DNA of 64,000 bases from Butyrivibrio sp. (GCA_022486625.1 JAKVKH010000018.1:1-64000), one strand, 5' to 3'; counted from the first letter of the stretch, positions 27,589 through 37,122 are shown. A program made the numbers and translations. Notes: generated by a model not told the origin, from the letters alone.

Positions 27589-27985
27589 AGAATCACCCTT
27601 TCTTCGTACTGCTTTCCCCATTGCTGCATCGTTGTTCTGATGCTGTCTGATTAGCTCTTTAAAACCGTCTTTGTAGCTTCTGATTATCTTTAACGTAGCA
27701 GATCGATCATCATATAAATAATCATAATTTAGTTTATTTTTGTTGTGTTATTTAGTTTTTATTATTCATTCAATTTGTTCAATATGATCTTGATTAGTTC
27801 GTTATATCGTTATTGTGATTGTAAATCGCGAAATGTTCTAATTGTATATCCGTTAATTTATAATCACAATTATCTCTTTTTCGTATTTGTTTTTTTTAAA
27901 CTTTAAATTATCTTATTTGTCCCAGAATACTGAAAAAACTTGCATAATTGGAGCAATTTAAACAGATTCTACTCTGCTCATTCAC
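27589..27985. other. A/T-rich gene-free stretch upstream of the giant gene
   Basis: About 400 bases between the terminator at 27986 and the giant surface-protein gene hold no coding frame. The DNA is strongly A/T-rich with T-runs on the given strand. It must contain the promoter for the giant gene, and its length leaves room for regulator sites, but I cannot point to a convincing -35/-10 pair. Confidence 0.5.
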
Positions 27986-28027
27986 GCAAAAAAGCTGTAC
28001 ATACTTTTTGGTATGTACAGCTTTTCT
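27986..28027 (-). terminator. Terminator of the surface-polymer operon
   Basis: A perfect stem of about 14 bp (27991-28004 with 28011-28024, core AGCTGTACATAC) with a short loop is followed on the minus strand by TTTTTT. It lies 62 bases past the stop of the epimerase gene, the last gene of the operon. Confidence 0.9.
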
Positions 28028-28089
28028 TACGCAGAGGTTTTCATCTGCTTTTCTTTCATTCTGTTAATTGTATCACACTATAATTGTAG

Positions 28090-29181
28090 TTACTTCTGTT
28101 CTTCCTGCATGCAGCGCATACTCCCCATCATCCTACGATAGCATTGTTCCATGTTATACTGGGGCTCCCAGCCAAGGCTCCTCATCTTGGCAGCACTGAG
28201 TTTCATTTTTGTATCTGCAGCATAGCCAAAGGTATTGCTCTGTGGAATATCAAATACCACTCTGATCTTACCGCCTGCAAGCTTCTCTGCTGCAAATTCT
28301 GCCATATCGGCAATAGTCGTATGATTTTCTTCATTGCTGATATTATATGCTTCACCATTTTTCCCTTTGACCAGTATAGTCAACAGTGCACGAATCGTAT
28401 CTGCCGTATAACAGTAATTACCTTCTGACAGTCCCTTTGTATGAAGTACAATATCTGTTCCGTTCATGGCACTCCTTGCAAACTGGGCAAACACGCGGTT
28501 TTCTCCCGGAAGGATTCCTGCCCCGAATGTCTGCGCAAGCCTGGCAATCCTGACCGGAACCTGATACTGCGAAAGATAGGCAATGCACATATTCTCACAC
28601 ATCCGTTTACTTTCCGGGTAATTACTGCGGACTGCAAGAGGATCCACATACCCCATCTTGTCTTCTGTCACATCACTGCTGCCATCCCATTTACCATATA
28701 CTTCCATGGAGGAAAGATAGACCATCGCACGGACATTTTTTTCTCTGGCGAGTTCAAGTACATTTCTGGTACCGTCAATTGCCGTCATAATGGTGTTGAC
28801 CGGTTCAGTCACCATCATTTTTGAAACTGTAACTGCTGCACCATGAATAATGTAATCGACTCCGCCTTTCACTTTCAGGCTGCGCATCAGATCGCCCTGT
28901 ACCAGTTCAATGTCCCTCCGGTCAAGCAGATCTCCATAGATGCGACGTGCTTTCTCCGGATTGCGCACCAGCGCCAGAATATGAATATCCGTCTGTCTCA
29001 GGCGATTCATACAGGCAAGTGCACGTACCATCTGTGAACCGACAAGTCCGGTCGCTCCTGTAACCAGAATGGAGGAACCTTTCAGTTCCTCCATGGGTAT
29101 GTTACTGCCTGCTATACTTTCAAGATCCTCCTGCAAAAATGAATCTTTTGGGCTTTCAAGTATCATCTGATCAATCACCAC
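28090..29181 (-). CDS. NAD-dependent epimerase/dehydratase (extended SDR)
   Basis: The 363-residue protein is an extended SDR of the nucleotide-sugar epimerase/dehydratase type. The NAD site TGATGLVG is at about residues 41-48, and the catalytic Tyr-x3-Lys is YPESK. The 35-residue extension before the cofactor motif is unusual for the family. The start is GTG at 29181, five bases after AGGAGG. It is the last gene of the polymer operon, 33 bases after the TagH-like ATPase gene and followed by a strong terminator. It may make a sugar or alcohol precursor for the polymer; substrate not readable. Confidence 0.83.
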   Translation of the reverse strand: MVIDQMILESPKDSFLQEDLESIAGSNIPMEELKGSSILVTGATGLVGSQMVRALACMNRLRQTDIHILALVRNPEKARRIYGDLLDRRDIELVQGDLMRSLKVKGGVDYIIHGAAVTVSKMMVTEPVNTIMTAIDGTRNVLELAREKNVRAMVYLSSMEVYGKWDGSSDVTEDKMGYVDPLAVRSNYPESKRMCENMCIAYLSQYQVPVRIARLAQTFGAGILPGENRVFAQFARSAMNGTDIVLHTKGLSEGNYCYTADTIRALLTILVKGKNGEAYNISNEENHTTIADMAEFAAEKLAGGKIRVVFDIPQSNTFGYAADTKMKLSAAKMRSLGWEPQYNMEQCYRRMMGSMRCMQEEQK

Positions 29182-29214
29182 AGTAACCTCCTGATAATCA
29201 TAATTTTACTTATT

Positions 29215-30045
29215 TCAATAGGATCTTCTGAGGTTCGGATCCTCTTCTTCTCTCTTGATATAATCTGCTGCCAGCTTTTCAATCTGCAAACGATCCTTGG
29301 GAAGCTTTTTGGTCATCAGAAATTCTTCATAGGCATCGCAGTACAGTTCTACCTCATTGGTAAATGCGATCTGTTTTCCATGATCAAGCCAGAGCACCTT
29401 ATTGCAAAGCTCACGAACCTGTGAAATGGTATGGCTGACAAGGAGTCCGGTCACACCACTGTCCAGAATCTCCTTCATTTTATCTCCGCTCTTCTTACGG
29501 AAAGAACCGTCACCGACGCTTAAAACTTCATCCAGAATAATGATATTCGGATTGACCAGGCAGGCGATGGAAAAGGCCAGACGACTCTTCATTCCGCTGG
29601 AAAGCTGTTTAAATTCATAATCCTGAAATTCATCCAGTTCTGCAAAGTGAATAATCTCATCGTACTTGGAATCCAGGAACGCTCTTGTATAGCCAAGAAG
29701 TGCACCGCGAAGGTATGTATTTTCTCTAACCGTCATATCTCCGTCAAATCCACTTCCCAACTCCAGAAGTGCTGCAATTGTACCATTTGTTTCCAGCGTC
29801 CCGTATGTCGGAATCATAATTCCCGTAATTGCCTTCAAAAGTGTACTCTTACCGGCACCGTTGGAACCGATAATTCCCAGCATGTCTCCCTTCTCCAGTT
29901 TGAAGGTGACATCTTTATCCGCCCAGAATTCCTTCACATGATAGTCATGCTTGAGTTTCCTGATTACATATTCTTTTAATCCGATTGCCTTGAAATCACC
30001 TGTAATATATCTGATTCCAACATTATTACATTCAATTACTGACAT
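29215..30045 (-). CDS. ABC exporter ATPase, TagH/RfbE-like
   Basis: The 276-residue protein energises export of a cell-surface polymer. Walker A is GSNGAGKST, the signature is LSSGMKSRLAFS, Walker B is NIIILDEVLSVGD, and the His-loop LLVSHT follows, as in TagH and O-antigen/polysaccharide ATPases that act with two-gene ABC-2 exporters. A short C-terminal tail means it probably lacks a substrate-binding extension. I chose ATG 30043-30045 with AAGGAAAAAG upstream; the longer frame would overlap the permease gene. It lies ten bases after the permease, and the two form the exporter. Confidence 0.9.
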   Translation of the reverse strand: MSVIECNNVGIRYITGDFKAIGLKEYVIRKLKHDYHVKEFWADKDVTFKLEKGDMLGIIGSNGAGKSTLLKAITGIMIPTYGTLETNGTIAALLELGSGFDGDMTVRENTYLRGALLGYTRAFLDSKYDEIIHFAELDEFQDYEFKQLSSGMKSRLAFSIACLVNPNIIILDEVLSVGDGSFRKKSGDKMKEILDSGVTGLLVSHTISQVRELCNKVLWLDHGKQIAFTNEVELYCDAYEEFLMTKKLPKDRLQIEKLAADYIKREEEDPNLRRSY

Positions 30046-30055
30046 GTCTTTTTCC

Positions 30056-30832
30056 TTATAAGTAGTATAAAAACTGATGGTTGAGCTTCTTGTATACAAA
30101 ACCGCCGATAATCAGAAAGATAAGTGCATAAAAAGCACAGAGTGCATGATATTCCAGCGATGGGATCTTACCGTCAATTACAATGCAGCGGAAGTATTTA
30201 ATGAACACATATACCGGATTGAACAGAAACATTCTCTGTCCGGTCTTTGAAAACTTATCTACGGAATAGAATACTGCAGATACATAGGTAATCAACGTCA
30301 GGAATACCTCATACAGATAACGGATATCACGGAAGAACACAAAAAGTGCTGACAGAATCAGTCCGATTCCGATATTCATCATCAGAAGCCCGACGATCGG
30401 ATAAATCAGCAGCAGCATCCGAAATCCGAAATGAATGCCATCCAATGCGCAGAACAGGAAATACACCACAAGTGTCAGTCCAAAATTAACAAGCGCCGAA
30501 ACATTTTTGGACAACAGGAACATATATTTCGGAACATTAATCTTGGTAAAAATCTTGGCATTGTTTACCAGTGAACTCATGCCGTTCTTGGTGGATTCCT
30601 TATAATAGGCAAGCACCAGGTTACCACTGAACAGATAGGTCGTATAATGCGGCATATCCTTTCCGAAGAATTTTGTAAAGATAAGCTTCATGACAAGAAG
30701 CGTAAGGAGCGGTGAAAGAATACTCCATCCCATTCCCAGAATACTTCTTTTGTACTTTTCCTTAAAATCTCTTTTTACCAGTTCCTCGAACAGAAACTGA
30801 TATTTTTTACATTTTTCAACAATCTGTTTCAT
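30056..30832 (-). CDS. ABC-2 polysaccharide/teichoic acid export permease
   Basis: The 258-residue protein is an ABC-2 permease of the TagG/RfbA/Wzm family with six membrane helices. The N-terminal amphipathic region ELVKRDFKEKYKRSILG and the following GMGWSILSPLL are typical. With the TagH-like ATPase directly downstream it would move a lipid-linked polymer across the cytoplasmic membrane. Its start overlaps the end of the acyltransferase gene by four bases, indicating translational coupling. Confidence 0.9.
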   Translation of the reverse strand: MKQIVEKCKKYQFLFEELVKRDFKEKYKRSILGMGWSILSPLLTLLVMKLIFTKFFGKDMPHYTTYLFSGNLVLAYYKESTKNGMSSLVNNAKIFTKINVPKYMFLLSKNVSALVNFGLTLVVYFLFCALDGIHFGFRMLLLIYPIVGLLMMNIGIGLILSALFVFFRDIRYLYEVFLTLITYVSAVFYSVDKFSKTGQRMFLFNPVYVFIKYFRCIVIDGKIPSLEYHALCAFYALIFLIIGGFVYKKLNHQFLYYL

Positions 30833-31914
30833 ACCAGGAAAACCCTTTTCAGTGCCCTTTCAATGTTTTGGCCGTTTTTTCTCAGCAGATCTGACAGCAC
30901 CTGAATCATCAGTGCCGTAGCAAACGCACAGAACAGATAAACAGCTACCTTACCTGTGTTGCTCATCGTCCCCGGAAGAATCCGGTTCAGATTCTGTGCA
31001 TAATACAGATGTGAGAAAAAAAGCGCCGTACTGAACTTTCCAAGTGCATAGGACAGCCGATTGTCAAACAGCCATGAACCGGCACCCAGCCCTGAAAAGG
31101 ACAGCATTACTGCGATGCACAGAAGCGCTATGAAAAAGTAGTCCTGTGTCATCGGCTTATACAGATACATATAAACAATTACTCCAATATACAACACTGC
31201 CTGCAATACTTCAATCAGTAATCTGCTGAATCTGTTCCATGAAACGGCTGAAAATTTCTGCGTAACCTGATAACATACAATTCCCATGCAGAGTTCGGCA
31301 AACGCTCTGAGGTTGCCTTTATAGGTCAGTCCCATCCATACCGTCGGATTTCTGGGATGTCCTTCAGTCTGACACAGAAACCCCATCAGCAGAAGTGCTG
31401 CGAGCGGACATATAATTTTTTTCATCATGTCAGGGAACCTGCGCAGCAGCGGATACAGTACTGCCATACACAGAAGCATGGAAGAAACATACCAGATGAC
31501 TCCATTGAACCCGTCAATATAGATTCCGCTCATCTTAACCAGCGTCAGTTCCCAGAAGCTTGAAATAAAAAGCTTCAGCGCTCCGGTAAATGACTGGTGC
31601 TGCAGTACAATCACCACAATAAAACCTGCCAGCCAGGAAAAAATAAATTCGGGGCAGATTCCCTTTACCTTGCGTTTAAGGAAACCCAGCGTCTCACTGC
31701 CAAGGGAAAGCTGCGGTGCAGGTCCTGCAGAAATCCGTTCAATGGAAGCCAGCATCAAATAGCCGGATACCATGAAGAAAAATTCCACACCCATCGATCC
31801 GCCGATAAATATTGTATTTTCATAGCCAAGAAGGTACCTGGTATGATGCAGTACCACAATCAGCGCAAACACAAAGCGCAGAAAATCAATTCTGCCGTTA
31901 CGTTTATTCTTCAT
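30829..31914 (-). CDS. Membrane acyltransferase (acyltransferase 3 family)
   Basis: The 361-residue protein has about ten membrane segments and the family hallmarks: an early RIDFLRFVFALIVVLHH with the catalytic-type His in VLHHTRYLLG, then GVEFFFMVSGYLM. Such enzymes O-acylate (often acetylate) surface sugars. It probably decorates the polymer made by this operon. It starts five bases after the stop of the preceding gene and overlaps the next by four bases, so it is tightly coupled. Donor and target are unknown. Confidence 0.9.
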   Translation of the reverse strand: MKNKRNGRIDFLRFVFALIVVLHHTRYLLGYENTIFIGGSMGVEFFFMVSGYLMLASIERISAGPAPQLSLGSETLGFLKRKVKGICPEFIFSWLAGFIVVIVLQHQSFTGALKLFISSFWELTLVKMSGIYIDGFNGVIWYVSSMLLCMAVLYPLLRRFPDMMKKIICPLAALLLMGFLCQTEGHPRNPTVWMGLTYKGNLRAFAELCMGIVCYQVTQKFSAVSWNRFSRLLIEVLQAVLYIGVIVYMYLYKPMTQDYFFIALLCIAVMLSFSGLGAGSWLFDNRLSYALGKFSTALFFSHLYYAQNLNRILPGTMSNTGKVAVYLFCAFATALMIQVLSDLLRKNGQNIERALKRVFLV

Positions 31915-31918
31915 CTTA

Positions 31919-33184
31919 TCACTTCATCAGTTTCATAATCTTATCTGCAATTCTCTCGCTCGCATGACCGTCATCCATACAACCCTTGCCTGCAAGAAAC
32001 TTCTCTACTTCCTGCTGATACCGTTTCTCATCAAAATTCAGTACATTATCATACATCTGATCATTGTTCGTTGCAACAGGAAACGGCGTGCTTTCCAGTT
32101 TGAAATAGAATCCACGCTCATTATCATAAACCTTGATATCTCTTGCATAAATAAACCCGGGTTTTCTGCTGAGAATAAAATCATAGATCCATGAAGAATA
32201 ATCCGTAATTCCTGCATCTACAAAAGACAACAGCTCCTGAATATCCGGAAGGCTTGTCACATCAATTACGTTTGCAGAAATGACACGATTCTTCTGCGAT
32301 TCTGTTTTCTTATCATTATCATGATAACGAACCAGCACTTTCCAGTCACCGCCAAAGCGTTTTTCCAGCGCTTCGATCAACATTTCCGGTTTCAGATCAT
32401 AAACAGCAAAATTATGTGTATCTCTGAACGTCGGTGCATACAGAATCAGCTTGGTGTCATCCGAAAGGCCATATTCACGCAGGAACTTATGACGCCACTT
32501 TGCACGCTGCTCCGCATAAGTATCAAAAAAGATATCGTTACGCGCATGTCCAAGACGCAGAATCGGCGTTTCCTTCCAAAATGTCTCACGGAACACATCT
32601 TCTTCAAAAGTGCTGTTGGAAATACAGTAATTGGTAAGTTTACCGGTACGCACTGCCGCTACCGGCCATGACATATTGGTATTGTAATGATCAAGATCAA
32701 AGCGTTTGATGCCAAGAGAACCATGCCAGGTTTCAAAGACATACTGTCCTTTCTTGACCGGGAACGGATACCATTTATCTCCAAGAAGTGAATTAATCAC
32801 AATGACTCTGGAAGAAACTGCTGCCTGAAAGTATTCAAACGAATTGATCTGAAGCACATGCACATTGGGAAGTTCCGGAAGATCTCCTGTATCAAGCGGA
32901 TCATCCACTGCCCAGAATATTTCTACGGGAGCCTTGCGCCCTATCAGTTCCTCACAGATGTACTTCGGATTACATGCATATGCATGCTGAAACGTAATGA
33001 ACAGAATCTGATCCTTTTTGATCAGCGTCTTGTTTGACAGAATCACTCGATTCTGGTAACCGATCTGACGATCTGTCCACGCCTTGAACTGTTTCCATGC
33101 CACGCCAAGCCTCTTGAAAAATTTTCCTTCCACCATTGCCGGAAATACTCGCTTCATCTTGCGGGCAATAATCTGATTAACCAT
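31919..33184 (-). CDS. CDP-glycerol glycerophosphotransferase family protein
   Basis: The 421-residue protein belongs to the TagB/TagF/TarF-like family that transfers glycerol- or ribitol-phosphate from a CDP-alcohol to a growing teichoic acid at the inner membrane face. Recognisable parts are TWHGSLGIKRFDLD, LILYAPTFRD, the RYHDNDKK segment and TDYSSWIYDF, all family motifs. It lies in the operon between the acyltransferase and the cytidylyltransferase, which would provide the CDP-alcohol. Whether it primes or extends the polymer and which alcohol it uses cannot be told. Confidence 0.88.
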   Translation of the reverse strand: MVNQIIARKMKRVFPAMVEGKFFKRLGVAWKQFKAWTDRQIGYQNRVILSNKTLIKKDQILFITFQHAYACNPKYICEELIGRKAPVEIFWAVDDPLDTGDLPELPNVHVLQINSFEYFQAAVSSRVIVINSLLGDKWYPFPVKKGQYVFETWHGSLGIKRFDLDHYNTNMSWPVAAVRTGKLTNYCISNSTFEEDVFRETFWKETPILRLGHARNDIFFDTYAEQRAKWRHKFLREYGLSDDTKLILYAPTFRDTHNFAVYDLKPEMLIEALEKRFGGDWKVLVRYHDNDKKTESQKNRVISANVIDVTSLPDIQELLSFVDAGITDYSSWIYDFILSRKPGFIYARDIKVYDNERGFYFKLESTPFPVATNNDQMYDNVLNFDEKRYQQEVEKFLAGKGCMDDGHASERIADKIMKLMK

Positions 33185-33210
33185 CTGATCTGAAATCTCC
33201 TTTACTGAAT

Positions 33211-33933
33211 TTACAGGCCAAAGATCTGTGAATTTTCTCTGGCGTCAATAATTGCACGGAACATATAATAATCGATCGGTGTTGTAATCTTGATGTTCTC
33301 GCTTTTTCCCTCTACGGTATACAATTCATGACCATAATGCTTTACCATACTGGCAGAATCAATAAAATCATCCTTGCCCTCTGCAATAGCTTTTTCATGA
33401 CATCCTAAAAGGTCTCCCAGATGAAAGCACTGCGGCGCCTTTGCCATATGGCAGGTCTTTCTGTCCAAAATGGTTCCAACCTGTCCCTCTGTACTGTTAT
33501 CAAGGAAAATTGTCTCAATTGCCGGTGTAACAGTCACTGCATTTCCTTTTTCTTTTGCACATGCAACTGCTGCTGTAATAGTATCCGGATCCACCAGCGG
33601 TCTGACTCCATCATGCACCAGCACAATGGAATCTGCAGGATACAGGGAAGCTGCCGCCTTAAGGCCATTATATATGGATTCCTGTCCGGTTTTTCCGCCA
33701 GGTACCACTGCCTTTACCTTTTTCAGTCCGAACTTCTCTGCAAACCGTTTCATCTCCGGAATCCACGCTTTCAGACATACAATGATGATTGCGTCAATAT
33801 CATCATGATTATCAAACTTTTCCAATGTATAAATAATAATCGGTTTTCCGTATAATTGCAAAAACTGTTTCGGAACCGTCTTGGAATTCATCCTTTTCCC
33901 GGTTCCACCCGCAAAAATCAGTGCGATATTCAC
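33211..33933 (-). CDS. IspD/TarI-type cytidylyltransferase
   Basis: The 240-residue enzyme couples CTP to a sugar- or polyol-phosphate. The nucleotide-binding loop is FAGGTGKRM with the Lys of VPKQFL, and VLVHDGVRPLVD is the IspD/TarI motif. Position beside a CDP-glycerol-transferase-family gene and LicD argues for a teichoic-acid role (ribitol-5-phosphate, as in TarI) rather than isoprenoid synthesis. No TarJ-type alcohol dehydrogenase is in the operon, so the source of its substrate is open. The start is GTG at 33933 after AGGAGG, overlapping the LicD stop by four bases. Confidence 0.87.
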   Translation of the reverse strand: MNIALIFAGGTGKRMNSKTVPKQFLQLYGKPIIIYTLEKFDNHDDIDAIIIVCLKAWIPEMKRFAEKFGLKKVKAVVPGGKTGQESIYNGLKAAASLYPADSIVLVHDGVRPLVDPDTITAAVACAKEKGNAVTVTPAIETIFLDNSTEGQVGTILDRKTCHMAKAPQCFHLGDLLGCHEKAIAEGKDDFIDSASMVKHYGHELYTVEGKSENIKITTPIDYYMFRAIIDARENSQIFGL

Positions 33934-34871
33934 TTCTGCCTCCTGTCTGCCGTTTCCCCTCCAAGGTCAAACGGTGCAAAAAAAACATGTTTTTCTATAT
34001 CTTCCGGAGCCGGTAATTTCATATAATCGCCATAAAGCCTGGTCAGATACAACTCAATATTTGCCGGACACTTCCGCATCTTACCATCGTACAGTACATC
34101 TGTGCCCTCACAGATATCCTCCCGTCTGTACATTTCCCCCCAGAAGTGTTTTCTCCCGGTAGGAACTGCCACATATCTGGAATTTGAATTCCTGCACAGT
34201 GCATTCCAACGGTCTCCCGCATGAAGCCATGATTCAATCGGAATCCATGCAATCAGAAAGCCCAATGCTATTTTAAAGCGGAATACACCTTGCAGATGCC
34301 TGTCCCCGGTATCTCCTGCCAGCGTCATCAGCGGTTTCCTGTCACGATAAAATTTCCTGCATGACACAAGAAAACCCAATCCATTACATCCGATCCCATG
34401 TATGGTCCGGAGGAATGCATTGTCAAACGTATTCTCTATGACGAAAAGATCTACAAATGCGCCGCTTTCCGTATTTTCAAAATCTTCTCTTGTGCAGACA
34501 GATGTGCCTTTCAGTCTGATTCTGGAGAGCAGAAGATCATAATTTCTGGTTTCCTGCGGTGTGTGAATCCAGTATTTCCCTCCGAATCTCTCCCGGAATG
34601 CAGGGATAAACCGGTTATAGTCCTCCCGCGGCATATTCAGATCGATATCATCATCCCAGGGGATAAAACCATGATGGCGGACTGCGCCAAGCGCAGAACC
34701 GCCTCCCAGTGTATATCTGATCTGATTGTCCTCGCATACCGATACAATATCATCAAGAATACTATTCAGCACCCGCTGCAGACGTTTCAGCTGTTCATCA
34801 TCCAGTGTCACACAATCCTGTGTGTGGATATGTTTGAACGCATCCACAGTAGATAAATGCATTTTACTCAT
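33930..34871 (-). CDS. LicD-family phosphotransferase
   Basis: The 313-residue protein has the LicD nucleotidyltransferase-like core GGGSALGAVRHHGFIPWDDD followed by IDLNMPREDY, with the expected acidic residues for metal binding. LicD proteins move phosphocholine or another phospho-alcohol from a CDP carrier to sugars of teichoic acids or capsules. It overlaps both neighbours by four bases, so translation is coupled. No choline uptake or choline kinase gene is present in the window, so the transferred group may not be choline. Confidence 0.9.
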   Translation of the reverse strand: MSKMHLSTVDAFKHIHTQDCVTLDDEQLKRLQRVLNSILDDIVSVCEDNQIRYTLGGGSALGAVRHHGFIPWDDDIDLNMPREDYNRFIPAFRERFGGKYWIHTPQETRNYDLLLSRIRLKGTSVCTREDFENTESGAFVDLFVIENTFDNAFLRTIHGIGCNGLGFLVSCRKFYRDRKPLMTLAGDTGDRHLQGVFRFKIALGFLIAWIPIESWLHAGDRWNALCRNSNSRYVAVPTGRKHFWGEMYRREDICEGTDVLYDGKMRKCPANIELYLTRLYGDYMKLPAPEDIEKHVFFAPFDLGGETADRRQK

Positions 34872-35689
34872 ACTTCATATTTCTGATGGAAAAACTTTGC
34901 TTTCAGGAAAGATGTGCCCTTTTTCCACCAGTCTATTTTTTCAGTATAAACATAGGGCAATACCTTAACTTCATTTTCCCTGATCCGTCCGGTAGAAATC
35001 TGATAATCCAACCAGACATTCAGAATAATCTCACCGACTCTCCCACAGTATCTGCCCTGAAAATAGGATAACTGACGTACGTCCACTTTCTTTTCCAGTT
35101 CAAAGAGGATCTTGAACAGCCAGGTACAGTAATCATCCAGCAGTTCACGATCCATGATCATCATATTAAACATATGACCACTGGTACGTCTGATTACCTT
35201 ATCATAGGTCTCCAGATATTCCGGACACATTTTGGATATGATGCCCCTCGTAACATAGAGATGCTCGACATAGTGTGTATGCTGATAATGTGAGTAGAGT
35301 GTTTCAATGACGTAGTGACGCTTCTCAGGTACAAATACTCTGTACTTTCCAAGCATCGGCTGCAGTTCCCCATGTGTCAGAATCCTCTTATACGGGTTTC
35401 TGTTCGGCTTCTTACCGCCAAAATAACGCCGGTAATGCACCAGACCGATATAATCCGCATCAAGATTCTTCCAGGCCCAGTACAGACCTGTAAGCTCACA
35501 AAAAAGCGGATTTTTCTCTGATATGTTATCCCCTGTGTTATCTTTGGTATAACCCAGGTCCAGAGTATTTCCATCCGCTTTCTTCACAGACGCACCCACC
35601 TGCATTGGCAAATACATTGGATCTTTAGGCATCCAGTATTTCTTGTGCGTTGTAACTATGATTTTTACGGAAAAAGGTTTCTTTTTCAT
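34868..35689 (-). CDS. DUF4422 glycosyltransferase-like protein
   Basis: The 273-residue protein matches the DUF4422 pattern: VKIIVTTHKKYWMP, ENPLFCELTGLYWAWKN-like segment, then GLVHYRRYF, and later a W..Y region with MFNMMIMDRELLDDYCTW. Members are found in exopolysaccharide and capsule loci and are thought to be glycosyltransferases. The chosen ATG (35687-35689) follows GGGGAG; a longer frame to 35779 would add a hydrophobic leader that runs over the likely promoter region. It is the first gene of the eight-gene operon; 128 bases separate it from the BTAD regulator. Confidence 0.82.
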   Translation of the reverse strand: MKKKPFSVKIIVTTHKKYWMPKDPMYLPMQVGASVKKADGNTLDLGYTKDNTGDNISEKNPLFCELTGLYWAWKNLDADYIGLVHYRRYFGGKKPNRNPYKRILTHGELQPMLGKYRVFVPEKRHYVIETLYSHYQHTHYVEHLYVTRGIISKMCPEYLETYDKVIRRTSGHMFNMMIMDRELLDDYCTWLFKILFELEKKVDVRQLSYFQGRYCGRVGEIILNVWLDYQISTGRIRENEVKVLPYVYTEKIDWWKKGTSFLKAKFFHQKYEV

Positions 35690-35817
35690 AATCTCCCCGC
35701 TGACGCTGCGCCAGCACTGTAAGTCGAAATAAACGACAATACTATTCGTAAATATAACACAAAGTAAAAAAAGTGTCATCAGGAAATATGAATAAATCTC
35801 ACCTTTTTCGAATTTTT

Positions 35818-37074
35818 TTAACTGATCAGTTCCTGTGGCAGCTCTGCAAGCGATACCACACTGTATCTGAACTCCGACCTTGGACCGGCAATTTCCTTCA
35901 GTTTATGGCTGATCCTGCGGTAAATGATATCACAGTCCTCCTGACTGGTTCCCACCAGCAGAATCAGATACTGCGAATTGCTGTATCTGGTAAAGGTATC
36001 CCCCTGCCGCAGTGTCTGCCTGATTGCCTCATATAAGGACTCTGAACGATTTCTGAGTTTATCACGGTTATGAATGGGTTTTCCTTCATAATCCACCAGT
36101 GTACAAAGCATCATGTAAACAGAATAACCGGTACGCTCCATATTCCTGCTCAGGATATGATAGGCATCCATAAAACTCGGATAAGAGCAATCATAAGCTC
36201 CGTCATCTTCTCTGTCATCTTCCTTACGATTAATGACCAGTTCTGACTGAATCTCATTGATACGACTCTGTGCATTATCAATCTGCGCACTCATGCTCTG
36301 ATAACATTCCATCAGTTTCTGTGAAACCGGAAGTCCCAGTTCCTGTGTATAGAAATTCACTACCTTATCATAAAGCCGAAACGCCTCTTTATAATCTCCT
36401 CTGCTGACCAGGCTCTGCATCTGTCCGATCTGATAATCATTTTCCGGATAGATTCCCGCTGCTTTCTCGTAAACATGATACATTGCATCATATTCCCTGC
36501 GTGCATCAAGGTACCGCCCCGTCCAGTTTACAATCTCATCAAAATCCTTCTGAAGCGCAACGTTCTCAATAATTACCCAGCTCTCCGTGGATATGTGCGA
36601 CAGCAGCTGCCCACGATACAGATCCAGCGCTTTCTTATTGCAGGCATACCTTGTTTCTTCTGAACCAGCTTCCAGCCCCTGCTTGAAAAGCTCCCTGAAC
36701 TGCAGTGCATCCACTTCTACCGTAATTTCCGGATCCGGAACATAGATTCTGCCCTTTTTCTGGACATAATCTGAAGCAGGAAGTCCCGCACGTACCATCT
36801 GCTTTCTCATCTGATAAATCAGATTATTGAAACTGTTGCTGATATTGGCAAAATCCTCTTCACCATACAGCGCATCAATCAGCTGTTCTCTCGAAATCCC
36901 GTTTTCTCCATGAAGCCATACAATCTGAAGAAGCTGTGTGAATTTGGACGTCATGTTCCTGCCGGGAACAATTTCCTTTCCGTCATAAAGAATGGAAAAT
37001 CCGCCCAACATACGAACCTGCAGTTTTCTTCGATTGTTTTCAACTTTCGCTGTTTTATACGTCATGGGTAACAT
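35818..37074 (-). CDS. BTAD regulator with degenerate GGDEF-like domain
   Basis: The 418-residue protein has an N-terminal winged helix (about 18-115: MLGGFSILYDGKEIVPG, WLHGENGISREQLIDALY) and a bacterial transcriptional activator domain (about 120-265), the plan of SARP/AfsR-type activators. The last 115 residues resemble a GGDEF nucleotidyl cyclase fold: the pattern LRQGDTFTRYSNSQYLILL aligns with the usual R-x-D-x-x-x-R-Y-GGDEF-x-x-L-L, but the GGDEF loop is replaced by SNSQY at about 365-369, so no cyclase activity is expected. It may sense a nucleotide or partner and control the polymer operon just downstream. The ATG at 37072-37074 follows AAAGGA. Confidence 0.75.
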   Translation of the reverse strand: MLPMTYKTAKVENNRRKLQVRMLGGFSILYDGKEIVPGRNMTSKFTQLLQIVWLHGENGISREQLIDALYGEEDFANISNSFNNLIYQMRKQMVRAGLPASDYVQKKGRIYVPDPEITVEVDALQFRELFKQGLEAGSEETRYACNKKALDLYRGQLLSHISTESWVIIENVALQKDFDEIVNWTGRYLDARREYDAMYHVYEKAAGIYPENDYQIGQMQSLVSRGDYKEAFRLYDKVVNFYTQELGLPVSQKLMECYQSMSAQIDNAQSRINEIQSELVINRKEDDREDDGAYDCSYPSFMDAYHILSRNMERTGYSVYMMLCTLVDYEGKPIHNRDKLRNRSESLYEAIRQTLRQGDTFTRYSNSQYLILLVGTSQEDCDIIYRRISHKLKEIAGPRSEFRYSVVSLAELPQELIS

Positions 37075-37122
37075 CACCGGTTCCTTTCATAACATTCCCC
37101 TCGTCCCTGTGTTTCATTCTAT

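Noticed and set aside
27589-27985. Riboswitch or small RNA in the A/T-rich gap
   Set aside because: No stable G/C-containing stems or known riboswitch core could be seen.
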